From contig CAWFNW010000003.1 of assembly GCA_963817405.1 (NCBI GenBank), positions 186,001 through 250,000 on the forward strand: DNA of 64,000 bases, written 5' to 3'. Below, piece after piece: positions 52,060 through 61,511 of this stretch (position 1 is the first letter of the stretch; each line of letters starts with the position of its first letter). Made by a program: the position numbers and the translations under genes. The notes below the pieces were generated by a model. The model saw only the letters and a program-made list of their open reading frames with translations, did not search any database and had not been told where the DNA came from. This stretch comes from CAWFNW01 sp963817405 (lineage in GTDB: Bacteria > Actinomycetota > Coriobacteriia > Anaerosomatales > Anaerosomataceae).

Positions 52060-53492
52060 TGCGCGAGTACATGACCACGCGCGACATCGTCGGGCCGCTG
52101 CTCCTGATCGAGCGCGTCGTCGATGTCACGTATGGCGAACTCGTGGAGCTTGAGTACCCGGATGGCACGCGCTCGCTCGGCAACGTGCTCGAGGTGAACG
52201 GCGACGTCGCGCTTGTCCAGGCGTTCGAGGGCACGCGCGGCGCCAACCCGAGCGAAACGAAGGCGCGCTTCCTCGGCCGCTCGCTCGAGCTCGGCGTGTC
52301 GCGCGACATGCTCGGCCGCGTCTTCGACGGCCTCGGCCGGCCGAACGACGGCGGTCCGGAGATCATCCCGGATAAGCGGGTCTCCATCTACGGCTCGCCG
52401 ATCAACCCGACGGCGCGCGACTTCCCCGACGACTTCATCCAGACCGGCATCTCGGCGATCGATGGCCTGAACCCGCTCGTCCGCGGGCAGAAGCTGCCGA
52501 TCTTCTCGGGCAGCGGCCTGCCGCACAACCAGGTTGCGGCGCAGATCGCTCGGCAGAGCGCCGTGCTCGCGCGGAGTGCCGCCGCGGACACCGTGGGCGA
52601 GAAGCTCGAAGGCGAGTTCGCGGTCGTCTTCGCGGCGATGGGCATCACCTTCGAGGATGCCGACTTCTTCACGCAGGAGTTCCGCACGACCGCCGCGATC
52701 GAGCGAGCGGTGCTCTTCCTGAATCTCGCCGACGACCCGGCCGTCGAGCGCATCGCCACGCCGCGCATGGCGCTCACCGCCGCCGAGTACCTCGCCTACG
52801 AGTGCGACATGCACGTGCTCGTCATCCTCACTGACATGACGTACTACTGCGAGGCGCTCCGCGAGGTCTCAGCCGCGCGCAAGGAAGTCCCGGGCCGCCG
52901 CGGCTACCCGGGCTACCTCTACACCGACCTCGCCACCATCTACGAGCGCGCCGGACGCATCAAGGGTCGCGCCGGCTCGATCACGCAGGTGCCGATCCTC
53001 TCGATGCCGGACGACGACAAGACGCACCCGATTCCCGACCTCACCGGCTACATCACCGAGGGGCAGATCATCCTGGACCGCAGCCTCCACCGTCGCGGCA
53101 TCTATCCGCCGGTCGCCGTGCTGCCGTCGCTCTCGCGCCTCAAGCAGAAGGGCATCGGCCCGGGCAAGACGCGCGAGGACCACGCGGACCTCTCCAACCA
53201 GCTCTTCGGCGCCTACGCGCGCGGCCTGCAGGCGAAGGAGCTCGCGGTGATTCTCGGCGAGGCAGCCCTTTCGGACGTCGACAAGGCGTTCGTGTCGTTC
53301 GCCGATGCCTTCGAGGACCGCTTCATCCGCCAGGGGCCGCACGAGGAGCGCTCGGTCGCCGAGACGCTCACGCTCGGCTGGGAGCTTGTGGCGCTGCTGC
53401 CCACTTCGGAACTCAAGCGCATCAAAGACGAGTTCGTGGAGAAGTACCTGCCGCGAACCGCGGCGGCTGTCGCTGACGAGGTGACCGAGTAG
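52059..53492 (+). CDS. ntpB: V/A-type ATPase subunit B
   Basis: Regulatory nucleotide-binding subunit, 477 residues. It lacks a true P-loop (SGSGLPHNQVAAQI in its place), as expected for subunit B. DMTYYCEALREVSAARKEVPGR and the C-terminal GWELVALLPTSELKRI are typical. It overlaps subunit A by one base (TGATG) and the small membrane gene by one base (TAGTG). Confidence 0.97.
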   Translation: MREYMTTRDIVGPLLLIERVVDVTYGELVELEYPDGTRSLGNVLEVNGDVALVQAFEGTRGANPSETKARFLGRSLELGVSRDMLGRVFDGLGRPNDGGPEIIPDKRVSIYGSPINPTARDFPDDFIQTGISAIDGLNPLVRGQKLPIFSGSGLPHNQVAAQIARQSAVLARSAAADTVGEKLEGEFAVVFAAMGITFEDADFFTQEFRTTAAIERAVLFLNLADDPAVERIATPRMALTAAEYLAYECDMHVLVILTDMTYYCEALREVSAARKEVPGRRGYPGYLYTDLATIYERAGRIKGRAGSITQVPILSMPDDDKTHPIPDLTGYITEGQIILDRSLHRRGIYPPVAVLPSLSRLKQKGIGPGKTREDHADLSNQLFGAYARGLQAKELAVILGEAALSDVDKAFVSFADAFEDRFIRQGPHEERSVAETLTLGWELVALLPTSELKRIKDEFVEKYLPRTAAAVADEVTE

Positions 53493-53683
53493 TGGAGATC
53501 GTCACCTACATCCTGCTCGCGCTCTTCTTCGCGATCCTGCTCGGCTTCAATGTGTGGGCGGCTCGTTCGTCGTCGATCGCCGGCGTGAAGCAGCCTGTGG
53601 GCGCCCGCGTGCTGCGGCTCGCCAACACGCTGCTCTTGGCCGCCGCGCTCGGCATCGTCATCTGGGCGATCCTCAGGGGCTGA
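53492..53683 (+). CDS. Small two-helix membrane protein inside the ATPase operon
   Basis: A 63-residue protein with two hydrophobic segments (about residues 5-23 and 45-61) joined by a short basic loop with KQPVGARVLR. The GTG at 53492 shares a base with the subunit B stop (TAGTG), and subunit D starts 4 bases after its end, so it is tightly embedded between B and D. It matches none of the standard V/A-ATPase subunits I know. It may be an accessory or assembly factor of the membrane sector; this is inferred from position only. Confidence 0.7.
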   Translation: MEIVTYILLALFFAILLGFNVWAARSSSIAGVKQPVGARVLRLANTLLLAAALGIVIWAILRG

Positions 53684-53687
53684 TGAG

Positions 53688-54341
53688 ATGCCGACCATGC
53701 GCGTGAACCCCAACCGGATGGAGCTTCTGAAGCTCAAGCGCCGCGGCGAGGTCGCCCGGCGCGGGCACAAGCTCCTGAAGGACAAGTTCGACGAGCTCCT
53801 CAAGGAGTTCATCGCGCGCATCTCCGAGAACCGCCGGCTGCGGAGTGAAGTCGAATCGCGCCTCAAGGGCGCCTACGGCCTCCTCGCGGTGGCTCGCGCC
53901 GAGGCCGGCAAGGCGAACCTCACGCAGGCGCTCCTCGCCGGGACGCCTGGCGACGTCATCGATGCGACCGAGCGCAGCGTCATGAGCGTACGCGTGCCCG
54001 TGCTCGCACTGGGCGAGCTCGCCACGCCTGGCGGCTACTCGCTCGGGACGATGCCGGCAGTCCTCGACGAGGCCCTCGACGCGCTTGCGGCGGTCGCACC
54101 GATGATGGTGGAGCTTGCCGAGCGCGAGAAGGCCATCGAGCTCCTCGCTGCAGAAATCGAGCGGACGCGCCGTCGCGTGAACGCGCTCGAATACGTGCTC
54201 ATGCCGTCGATCGCCGAGACCATCAAGGACATCCAGATGAAGCTCGACGAGGCTGAGCGCGGCAACCTCACTCGGCTGATGAAGGTCAAGGACATGATCG
54301 CCGCGCAGCAGGAGGCCGAAGAGGCCGCGAGGGCGGAGTAG
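53688..54341 (+). CDS. ntpD: V/A-type ATPase subunit D
   Basis: Central rotor shaft, 217 residues. The N-terminal segment PNRMELLKLKRR and the long helices at both ends (VNALEYVLMPSI near the C-terminus) are signatures of subunit D. The C-terminal tail is acidic and alanine-rich. ATG 53688 follows the small membrane gene by 4 bases; the next gene starts 3 bases after its stop. Confidence 0.95.
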   Translation: MPTMRVNPNRMELLKLKRRGEVARRGHKLLKDKFDELLKEFIARISENRRLRSEVESRLKGAYGLLAVARAEAGKANLTQALLAGTPGDVIDATERSVMSVRVPVLALGELATPGGYSLGTMPAVLDEALDALAAVAPMMVELAEREKAIELLAAEIERTRRRVNALEYVLMPSIAETIKDIQMKLDEAERGNLTRLMKVKDMIAAQQEAEEAARAE

Positions 54342-54344
54342 CGC

Positions 54345-55946
54345 GTGGAGCCTGCGACAAGCTCGACCGTGCGGGCTGACGACCCGAACGCGCAGCGTCG
54401 GCTTGCGCGGGAAGCTCGGCGGCGCGCGGCGAAGCGTCGGGAGCACCGGTTTCTCGCAGTCCTCGTCGCGCTCGTAGTGTGCGGAGCGGCCTGGCTAGGG
54501 TTCCAGCTCTTCCCGCGACGGGTCGAGCCCCCAAACGTGTCCGGACTCACCCTCGAGCAAGCGACCGCTCGGCTGGCCGCCACGGGCCTCGCGGTTGGTG
54601 CCGTCGCGTACGATGCCGCCTCCATCGAGCCGACGTGGACGGTCGTCTCGCAGAGCGCGAGCGGTCAGCGAATCGACAAGGGCACGAAGGTCGACCTCGT
54701 CTTGGCCAGAGGCGCGCCGACCGCGGTTCCGTCGTTTGTCGGCGCCTCCGCGGACAGTATCGAGGCGCTACTGTCGGAGGCGGGGCTTGCGCTCGGTACG
54801 GTGACCAAGGAGTACAGCGACACCGTCGCCAAGGGGACTGCGCTCCGCCAGGTTCCCGCAGCCGGTACGACGGTCGTCGCCAGCGCGACGGTTGGCATCA
54901 CGGTCAGTCTCGGCCCGACTCCGGCGCCGTCTGACGCCGTCGAGATGGTGTTCGAACACAAGTTCTCCGGCTCGTATTCGCCGAAGTCGGTGATCGCCAC
55001 CCAGCAGGGACTCGTCTTCGCGCAGAACATGATCTACCGCCACAAGATCTCGGTGTTCGACGCCGAGACGTACCGAGAGGTGGGGACGATTCCCGACACC
55101 GTGACGCTGGCCGATTTCGGCTTCCCCGAGTACTCGGGGAGCGTGAGGGGCGGGCCGGTGGAGGCCGCGGTCACGCTCGACGGGAAGTACGTCTACGCGT
55201 CGAACTACTCGATGTACGGGCCGGGCTTCTCGCACCCGGGAGACGACGTCGGCGGCCCCAGCTCGGGCGTCGACCCGAGCTTCGTCTACCGCATCGACAC
55301 CCACACGCTCAAGATCGACCAGGTCATCAAGGTGGGCTCGGTACCGAAGTACGTGGCGGTCACGCCGGATGGCCGCTACGTTCTCGTGACTAACTGGATC
55401 TCGTACACCTTGAGCGTGATTGACGTGGCCGAGGCTCGCGAGGTGCGCCAGATCAAGCTCGGACGATACCCGCGTGGAATCGCAGTTGACTCGGCCTCGA
55501 CGACGGCGTATGTCGCGATCATGGGCGGCACCGACATCGCGAAGGTGAGGCTGAGCGACTTCAGCGTGAGCTGGATCAAGGGCGTCGGCAGCAGCCCGCG
55601 GCATCTCGTGATCAGCCCCGATGACCGCTACCTCTATGTCTCGCTCAACGGATCGGGCACGCTCGTCAAGATCGATCTCACGACCGACAGGACCGTGGGT
55701 CGGGTCGCGACCGGCAGCCAGCCACGGAGCATGTCCATCGCCGAGGACGGCCGGTCGCTCTACGTGGTCAACTACGAGTCGGACTCCGTCAGCAAGGTTC
55801 GGACGCAGGACATGAAGGAGCTGCAGGAGGTGAAGGTGGGGCACCACCCCATCGGCATCGCGTATGTGAACGACACCCGCGACATCTGGGTCGCGTGCTA
55901 CTCGGGCAGCTTCTACATCTATCACGATTCCGAGACGGCCCCGTAG
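54345..55946 (+). CDS. Membrane-anchored PASTA plus YVTN beta-propeller protein
   Basis: A 533-residue surface protein. A basic N-terminus leads to one membrane helix (about 36-55), then two PASTA domains (about 60-125 and 125-193, each with a VxGxxxxxA-type start) and a beta-propeller of YVTN-type repeats (about 205-530; recurring DGRYVLVTN, DDRYLYVSL and DGRSLYVVN). PASTA units bind muropeptides or wall precursors; propellers bind proteins or ligands. The combination suggests an envelope sensor or adhesin. It starts 3 bases after subunit D and appears to be the last gene of the ATPase operon, a surprising place. Confidence 0.8.
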   Translation: MEPATSSTVRADDPNAQRRLAREARRRAAKRREHRFLAVLVALVVCGAAWLGFQLFPRRVEPPNVSGLTLEQATARLAATGLAVGAVAYDAASIEPTWTVVSQSASGQRIDKGTKVDLVLARGAPTAVPSFVGASADSIEALLSEAGLALGTVTKEYSDTVAKGTALRQVPAAGTTVVASATVGITVSLGPTPAPSDAVEMVFEHKFSGSYSPKSVIATQQGLVFAQNMIYRHKISVFDAETYREVGTIPDTVTLADFGFPEYSGSVRGGPVEAAVTLDGKYVYASNYSMYGPGFSHPGDDVGGPSSGVDPSFVYRIDTHTLKIDQVIKVGSVPKYVAVTPDGRYVLVTNWISYTLSVIDVAEAREVRQIKLGRYPRGIAVDSASTTAYVAIMGGTDIAKVRLSDFSVSWIKGVGSSPRHLVISPDDRYLYVSLNGSGTLVKIDLTTDRTVGRVATGSQPRSMSIAEDGRSLYVVNYESDSVSKVRTQDMKELQEVKVGHHPIGIAYVNDTRDIWVACYSGSFYIYHDSETAP

Positions 55947-55958
55947 AGCACCCCCGGG

Positions 55959-57002
55959 TCAGCGAGCCGCCAATGCCTCGAGCGCGTCCTCGTCCAGCCC
56001 CCGCAGCACGTCGAGCACCAGCTGTCCGGCAATGCGCACCTTCTCCGGTCTGATGTGGGCGCTCGTGTCCTTGGCCGTGTGGTACACGGGATCGTCGCGC
56101 CACTCGATCCACACCGCAGGGATGCCGGCGAGCTCGTAGGCCTCGTGGTCGCTCCACCCGGTCTCGCCGGGGTCCTTGAGGAACGTCAACCCTGCGTGGG
56201 TGGCCTTCGACGTGGCCAGCAGCAGGTCGGCCATACTCCGCGGTCCCCGCAGCATCGTGCGGGCGGCGAAGTCCGGTCCGTAGCCGATCATGTCGACCGA
56301 GACCATGCCGGCGATATCCGCGCGCTCGGCGTCGGTCAACTTCGCGACTCGCGTACGCGAGCCGAAGTGATGGTGGTTCGGGTCCTTGTCGATGGCCTCC
56401 TCGGCACCGAAGAAGACGAACTCTACCCGTGGGGTAACGGGCTGTTGTGCGAGGATGCGGGCGATCTCGAGGAGTGCGCCGCAGCCGGTGGCGTTGTCAT
56501 TTGCGCCGGGCGAAGGCGCTTTGGAGTCCACGTGGGCGCCCAGCACGATCATGCGCGAACTCGTGCCGTCCGATCTGGCGCTGACGTTGTGGCTGACCCG
56601 GCCGTTGGGGAGGGGGACGTCCCCGATGACGACGGCGGAGTAGCCGAGCTTTGAGAGGCGCGCCGCGATGTAGTCGACCGCCTGGCGCTCCGCCTCGCTG
56701 CCTGCCGTGCGGACGCCGAACGCCTCGAGGGCCCGGACCTCCACCATCGCGTTGGTCGCATCGAAGGCCTGCGGGGAGAGAGGCGTGGGTTGGAGTGCCG
56801 GCGCTGCCTGAGAGTCGAGCTCGGACCCCGCGGGCGCGGTGGTGGTGATCCCCGGCCGCGCTGTCGATGTCGCGTCCAGGGCGGGCAGGGTGTTCGTGCC
56901 GGCGATCGGGGAGCTCGGGCGCGGACTGGCGAGCAGCAGCCCCAAGGCGATGACTCCCCCAACCGCGACCAGCGCGAGGGCGATGAAGAGCACGACCCGC
57001 AT
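55959..57002 (-). CDS. Secreted or membrane-anchored M28 zinc aminopeptidase
   Basis: A 347-residue peptidase. The N-terminal hydrophobic segment (about residues 3-26) is a signal or anchor, followed by a Thr/Pro linker. The M28 domain has all five metal ligands in place: GAHVDSK (His, and Asp nearby), GANDNATG (bridging Asp), FFGAEEA (catalytic and metal Glu), VSVDMIGYG (Asp) and YHTAKDT (His). ATG 57002 has GGAG seven bases upstream; the GTG at 57101 would add 33 residues before the signal and is less likely. Confidence 0.88.
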   Translation of the reverse strand: MRVVLFIALALVAVGGVIALGLLLASPRPSSPIAGTNTLPALDATSTARPGITTTAPAGSELDSQAAPALQPTPLSPQAFDATNAMVEVRALEAFGVRTAGSEAERQAVDYIAARLSKLGYSAVVIGDVPLPNGRVSHNVSARSDGTSSRMIVLGAHVDSKAPSPGANDNATGCGALLEIARILAQQPVTPRVEFVFFGAEEAIDKDPNHHHFGSRTRVAKLTDAERADIAGMVSVDMIGYGPDFAARTMLRGPRSMADLLLATSKATHAGLTFLKDPGETGWSDHEAYELAGIPAVWIEWRDDPVYHTAKDTSAHIRPEKVRIAGQLVLDVLRGLDEDALEALAAR

Positions 57003-57104
57003 GCGGCTCCGTCGCTGAGACTCGCGAGCCTCGTAGCCGTCCGGTTCTGCGATCGTGTGCGACACTCGGGCACCGCAATCATCGAACGCGCAGCCAAGCA
57101 CCTT

Positions 57105-58448
57105 CTACCGGGTCTGCCCGGTGAACTCCCACTTCGAAAGCAGCAATGCCGGTACCAGCGTTGCGCCGCCCTCCTCGGGGCCGACGAGCTCGCGGTGGCT
57201 CCCGACCGCCTCGATCGCGCCCAGCGCCTCCGTGACGCTTTGCGTGAAGCGCACGTTCTTCACCGGTCGCGTCAGACGCCCGTCCTCGATGAGGAACGTG
57301 CCGTCGCGCGTCATCCCTGTGAGCGTCACGTGCACCGGGTCCTCGACGTTCACGTAGTGGAACCGAGTGACGTACAGCCCTCGCTTCACGCCTGCAATCA
57401 TGTCGTCGACGCTCGCGTCACCCGCCGCGATCTCCAGGTTGAGCGGGATCGGACCGTAGGGGTTGGGCGCGGGGAGCGCGTGGCCGGTGTTGGGACGCCT
57501 GAGCCGTGCTGCCCAGTACGAGTCGGTGACCGGCCCGCAGATGACGCCGGCCTCGACGAGCGGCGTGCGACGCTTCGGTACGCCCTCGAAGTCGAAGGTG
57601 AGCCCGAGCGTCTGCTCGGACAGCGCGTCGTCAAGAAGCGTGAAGCGATCCGAGAGCAGCCGCTCGCCCTCGTGCTGAGCGATGAACGACGAGCGCTCGT
57701 GGACGGCCTTACCGCTGAAGCCCAGGTAGCCGAGGAAGTCCATGACGTCCGAGACCGCGTCGGGCGCGAGCACAACCGGGTACACGCCGGCGTCGAGGGA
57801 GCCGGGATCCGCTGCCCGATCGGCGATGACGGCCGCGCGGTCCCCGAGCGCATCGGGCGCGAAGTCGCTCGCGTCGCGTCCAAGCCACGCCGCCCAGCCG
57901 CTGCCGCCGTGCTCGCCCATGGAAAGGACGGTGGCCTTGAGGTTGGTGACGCCCATCGCGACGTCCACGCCGTGCGAGTTCGCGATGGCGACGGCGTAGT
58001 CCGAGCGCGACACGGTGCCGGCGGCAGTCAGGCCGCGCTCGGCGGACTGCGCGATGATCGCGGCTGCTGCGCGGGCGCGCTCCTCGGGGCCGTAGGCCCG
58101 CGTTGCCGCGCTCACGCGGTCGCGCAGCTCGACCGGCTTCGGAGCGGGAAGCCCCGGGAAGCCCGGGTCCTCGGGAGCCACGCGCGCCCCGGCGACGGCG
58201 GCCTCGCAGCACGCCGCAAGGCCTCCCTCGTCGAGCCGGTTGGTGGACGCGACGCCCTGCCGGGTCCCCACGACCGCTCGCACCGAGACGACGGTGTCGC
58301 TCTCGGCGACGTTCTGGTGGATGCGGTTGCCCGCGAAACGGGTGAGCGCGCTGTCGTCGGCCGAGACGATTACTTCGGCCTCATCCGCGGCGGTGAGCGC
58401 GACGGCCCTGCGGGCGAGGGCGGCGAGCTCCTGTGGCGACAGCATCAT
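57105..58448 (-). CDS. pmbA: PmbA/TldD-family metalloprotease subunit (PmbA-like)
   Basis: The non-zinc partner in the TldD-PmbA (TldE) peptidase, 447 residues. It lacks HExxxH, as expected for PmbA. Typical segments are SDTVVSVRAVVGTRQGVAST near residue 50, FDFEGVPKRRTPLVEAGVI and a C-terminal FLIEDGRLTRPVKNVRFTQS. TldD/E pairs degrade or mature peptides such as microcins and some RiPPs. Its ATG (58448, or 58445) overlaps the tldD stop (ATGATG). Confidence 0.9.
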   Translation of the reverse strand: MMLSPQELAALARRAVALTAADEAEVIVSADDSALTRFAGNRIHQNVAESDTVVSVRAVVGTRQGVASTNRLDEGGLAACCEAAVAGARVAPEDPGFPGLPAPKPVELRDRVSAATRAYGPEERARAAAAIIAQSAERGLTAAGTVSRSDYAVAIANSHGVDVAMGVTNLKATVLSMGEHGGSGWAAWLGRDASDFAPDALGDRAAVIADRAADPGSLDAGVYPVVLAPDAVSDVMDFLGYLGFSGKAVHERSSFIAQHEGERLLSDRFTLLDDALSEQTLGLTFDFEGVPKRRTPLVEAGVICGPVTDSYWAARLRRPNTGHALPAPNPYGPIPLNLEIAAGDASVDDMIAGVKRGLYVTRFHYVNVEDPVHVTLTGMTRDGTFLIEDGRLTRPVKNVRFTQSVTEALGAIEAVGSHRELVGPEEGGATLVPALLLSKWEFTGQTR

Positions 58449-59888
58449 CGTCCCACCCCCACCTGAACGTCGCGGAACCTGGCGGGCGCAGCACCGTGCG
58501 CGACGTGCGCGACCTGCATCGGCTCGCCCTTGCCGCAGTTGGGCACGCCCCAGACCTGCCAGTGGTCTCGCGAGCAGATCGCATCGCACGAGCCCCAGAA
58601 GCCGGGGGTGATACCCGTGTAGTTCGGGTTCTTGATCATGCGGCCGAGCTTCCCGCCCTTGATCTCCCAGCCGATCTCGCACGCGAACTGGAAGTTGAGG
58701 CGCTTGTCGTCGATCGACCACGAGTTGTTCGTCTCCAGGTAGATGCCGTCGTCCGTGTCCGCGATGAGGTCGGGAAGCGACCACGTCCCCGGCTCCAGCG
58801 AGACCGTCGTCATGCGCACGAGCGGGATACGGTTCCAGCCGTCGGCGCGCGCGGCGCCGTTGCTGGCTCGCCCGATGGCCGGCGCGGACTCGCGCGAGGA
58901 GAGGAAGCCCGAGAAGATGCCGTCCTTGACGAGGTAGTCACGCTGCGCGGGGACGCCCTCGTCGTCATAGCCGAAGCTGCCGAGCGAGCCCGGCACGGTG
59001 GCGTCCGCCGTGACGGTCACGAGGTCCGAGCCGTAGCGGAGCGTGTCGAGGTCGTCGAGCGTGAGGAACGAGGTTCCCGCGAACGCGGCCTCATCGCCCA
59101 GCACGCGGTCGAGCTCCGTCGGGTGCCCGATTGACTCGTGCACCTGCAGCGCGATCTGCGAGCCGTCGATGACGACCGTCGTGGTCGTGGCGGGACACTC
59201 GGCGGCAGTGACGAGCGCCGAGGCCTCCTCGGCCACGCGCGGCGCGTGCGCAACAAAGTCGAGGGCGAGGATCGACTCCCAGCCCCCCTGCACCGTCTGA
59301 CCGCCGTGCGAGTTAGGGTACGAGCGCGGGAGCACCTCGCCGTCCCCGAGCGGCGTAGGCGGTGATGCCGCCGCCGCTCTCCACGTACGACTGGTCGATG
59401 AGGCTGCCTTCGGTGGAGCCGAAGAGCTTGTGCACCTTGAGGAAGGTCAGCCATGAGCCTGAGACGGTTACGGCGTCGGGGACGCGCAGAAGTTCGTCGG
59501 CGGCGAGGAGCAGCGCGAGCTTCTCTTCGAGCGGTACCGTGAACGGGTCGATCTGGCACACGCCCGTCCAGGTGTCACGGGCCACCGGCACGGGCGCCAG
59601 GTGCACGGGTGCGTGCGCGGTCATCGTGGACGCGCGCGCGATGGCCACGGCCTGCTTCGCGCAGTCGGCGATCGCTTCGTCCGTGAGGGTCGCGGTGGCG
59701 GCGAAGCCCCACGCGCCGTCCGCGATCGCGCGGATGCCGATGCCGATCGACTCGGAGGACTCCAGCGCGTCCACGCGGCCGGTCCTCACGGATATCGACT
59801 CGCTCGTCGAGTGAACGATGCGAGCATCGGCGTAGGCCGCGCCCGCCAGCCGAGCAGCGTCGAGCGCAGTCGCGACAAGGTCGTGCAT
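58445..59888 (-). CDS. tldD: TldD metalloprotease subunit, frameshifted
   Basis: The zinc-bearing partner of PmbA. The first part (ATG 59888 after GAGGGGG) is in frame to GGGITAYAA and would then stop at 59313. The rest (GDGEVLPRSYPNSHGG, the zinc motif HESIGH, and SWSIDDKRLNFQFACEIG) is in the next frame and runs to 58445. The break is at the C4 run 59344-59347; adding one base restores a continuous protein of about 481 residues. All conserved blocks of TldD are present, so an indel error is likelier than decay. The partner gene is intact and coupled. Confidence 0.88.
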
Positions 59889-59908
59889 TGATCCCCCTCG
59901 GTCAGGAG

Positions 59909-61078
59909 CTAGTTGCCAGATTCGTCGAGCGGGCCCGATGAGACGCCCAGAATTGCGCCAGTACGGGGGGCCCACGCGTAGCGCCGGGCGCCGGCGTAGT
60001 CCGTGCGCTCGGCGAGCCTGGAGAGCTTGACCACGTCGCCGGTTCTGGGCGCGTGGATGAAGTAGCCGCCGCCGGCGTAGATACCGACGTGGTAGACGGG
60101 TGTACCGAAGAAGACGGTGTCGCCCGGCTTGAGATCGGTGGGGGCGACCATCTGGCCCATCGTGAACTGCAGACGCGAGTAGTGGGGCAGGGTCACGCCG
60201 TGCTGTCGGAAGACGTACAGCACGAGGCCGGAGCAGTCGAAGCCGCCGGACGGCGTCGCACCCGCCCAGACGTAGGGGATGCCGCGATAGGCGAGGGCGG
60301 TCTCAACGACGCCGCCGCGCGTGAGGTCGATGCCCGCCTTGTTCGCTCCCGAGAGGATGTCGCGCATGAGCGCGGCCTCTTCGGCGGCGCGGGCCGCCAA
60401 GTCCGAGTTGAGGAGCGCTATGAGGTCCGACTCGGCCTCGGTGAGCATCGCCTGCCGCTCCTCGATACGGAGCTCCACCTCGATCTTGCGTGCCTTGAGG
60501 CGGAACTCGATCTCGGCGGCCTGATCCTCAGCCGCCCTGACAGCGTCACGCGTCGCACGCATGTGGTCGCGCTGCGCCTTGAGGGCGAGCACGGCATCGC
60601 CGCTAGCCTCACTGATGGCGCTCAGGAACTGGATACGCGCGACGAAGTCAGCGACCGACTTGGAGCCGAACACGATTTCGAGTACGTCGAGCGAGCTGTT
60701 CTTGTAGAGGTCCCGAATGCGCAGGTTCATCGCTGCAAGCTGAACGTCGTAGGCGATCTCGGCGTTCTCCAAGTCCTGCTGTGTCCCCTTGACGTTCGCC
60801 CTGGTCTCCGCAAGCTCGATCTGCGATGCGTTGTAGGCCTCGGCCGCGACGCCAAGCTCGCGGTCCAGTTCGTCGAGCTCGCGCTTGAATGCCGCCAGAC
60901 GAGCGAGTTCTTCAGTCACGCCGGGGAGTGGCGTGCTGGTGGTCTCGGAGCCGGCGGGGGGGACAGTGGAGGTCGTGGGCTCGGCCCACGCGGGCACCGT
61001 CACCGCTACGAGGGCGATAGCCACGGCAAACGCCCCAAGGCGCTGCCATGCGGAGCTATGCCGTCTGGTGCCGTTCAT
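59909..61078 (-). CDS. Secreted NlpC/P60 peptidoglycan endopeptidase with coiled coil
   Basis: A RipA-like wall hydrolase of 389 residues: signal peptide (cut near PAWA, about residue 32), coiled coil (about 50-245) and NlpC/P60 domain (about 265-389). Catalytic Cys lies in GFDCSGLVLYVF, with histidines in YHVGIYAG and FIHAP. Such enzymes cut the D-Glu-diaminopimelate bond of stem peptides. ATG 61078 follows GAAGGACGG. It heads a minus-strand group with tldD and pmbA 20 bases and more downstream. Confidence 0.92.
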   Translation of the reverse strand: MNGTRRHSSAWQRLGAFAVAIALVAVTVPAWAEPTTSTVPPAGSETTSTPLPGVTEELARLAAFKRELDELDRELGVAAEAYNASQIELAETRANVKGTQQDLENAEIAYDVQLAAMNLRIRDLYKNSSLDVLEIVFGSKSVADFVARIQFLSAISEASGDAVLALKAQRDHMRATRDAVRAAEDQAAEIEFRLKARKIEVELRIEERQAMLTEAESDLIALLNSDLAARAAEEAALMRDILSGANKAGIDLTRGGVVETALAYRGIPYVWAGATPSGGFDCSGLVLYVFRQHGVTLPHYSRLQFTMGQMVAPTDLKPGDTVFFGTPVYHVGIYAGGGYFIHAPRTGDVVKLSRLAERTDYAGARRYAWAPRTGAILGVSSGPLDESGN

Positions 61079-61216
61079 CAACCGTCCTTCATCGAGCCGG
61101 CGCGCGTTAGCGCCGACGCACCGGCCGTGCGAGCGTCTCAGCCTTCCGAGAGTAGCATCGCACGTGCCGACGTTCATCGTACGAGGGCATGATTCCCACA
61201 TTCGGCCTGAGCGGCA

Positions 61217-61245
61217 TTGCGCAAGCGGGGACTCGATGCTATTAT
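61217..61245 (+). promoter_or_regulatory. Promoter of the initiator tRNA gene
   Basis: TTGCGC (61217-61222) and TATTAT (61240-61245) with 17-base spacing. The expected transcription start is about 61252, 23 bases before the tRNA. Confidence 0.7.
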
Positions 61246-61274
61246 TCGTGTTCGCGCCGAAGGGCGATTGACGG

Positions 61275-61350
<76 letters not shown>

Positions 61351-61359
61351 ACATATTCG

Positions 61360-61398
61360 CAGGTCAGACATTCTAAACGTGTCTGGCCTGTTTGCTTT
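61360..61398 (+). terminator. Intrinsic terminator after tRNA-Met
   Basis: CAGGTCAGACA (61360-61370) pairs with TGTCTGGCCTG (61380-61390), an 11-bp stem with one G-T pair and a 9-base loop, followed by TTTGCTTT. It ends the tRNA transcript ten bases after CCA. Confidence 0.75.
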
Positions 61399-61511
61399 CG
61401 CGGGTACGACTTCTAACGTCTTTCCAACCTGTGGTGTCCGAAAGCTCAACGACGAAGCGGCAGCAGAAAGCGACACGCTAGGCTGGTGTCTCCCGGTCAA
61501 GGAGACCCTTC

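Noticed and set aside
61351..61511. Attachment site or integrated element downstream of tRNA-Met
   Set aside because: No integrase, no repeated tRNA 3' end and no phage genes in the next 2.6 kb; the inverted repeat is explained as a terminator.
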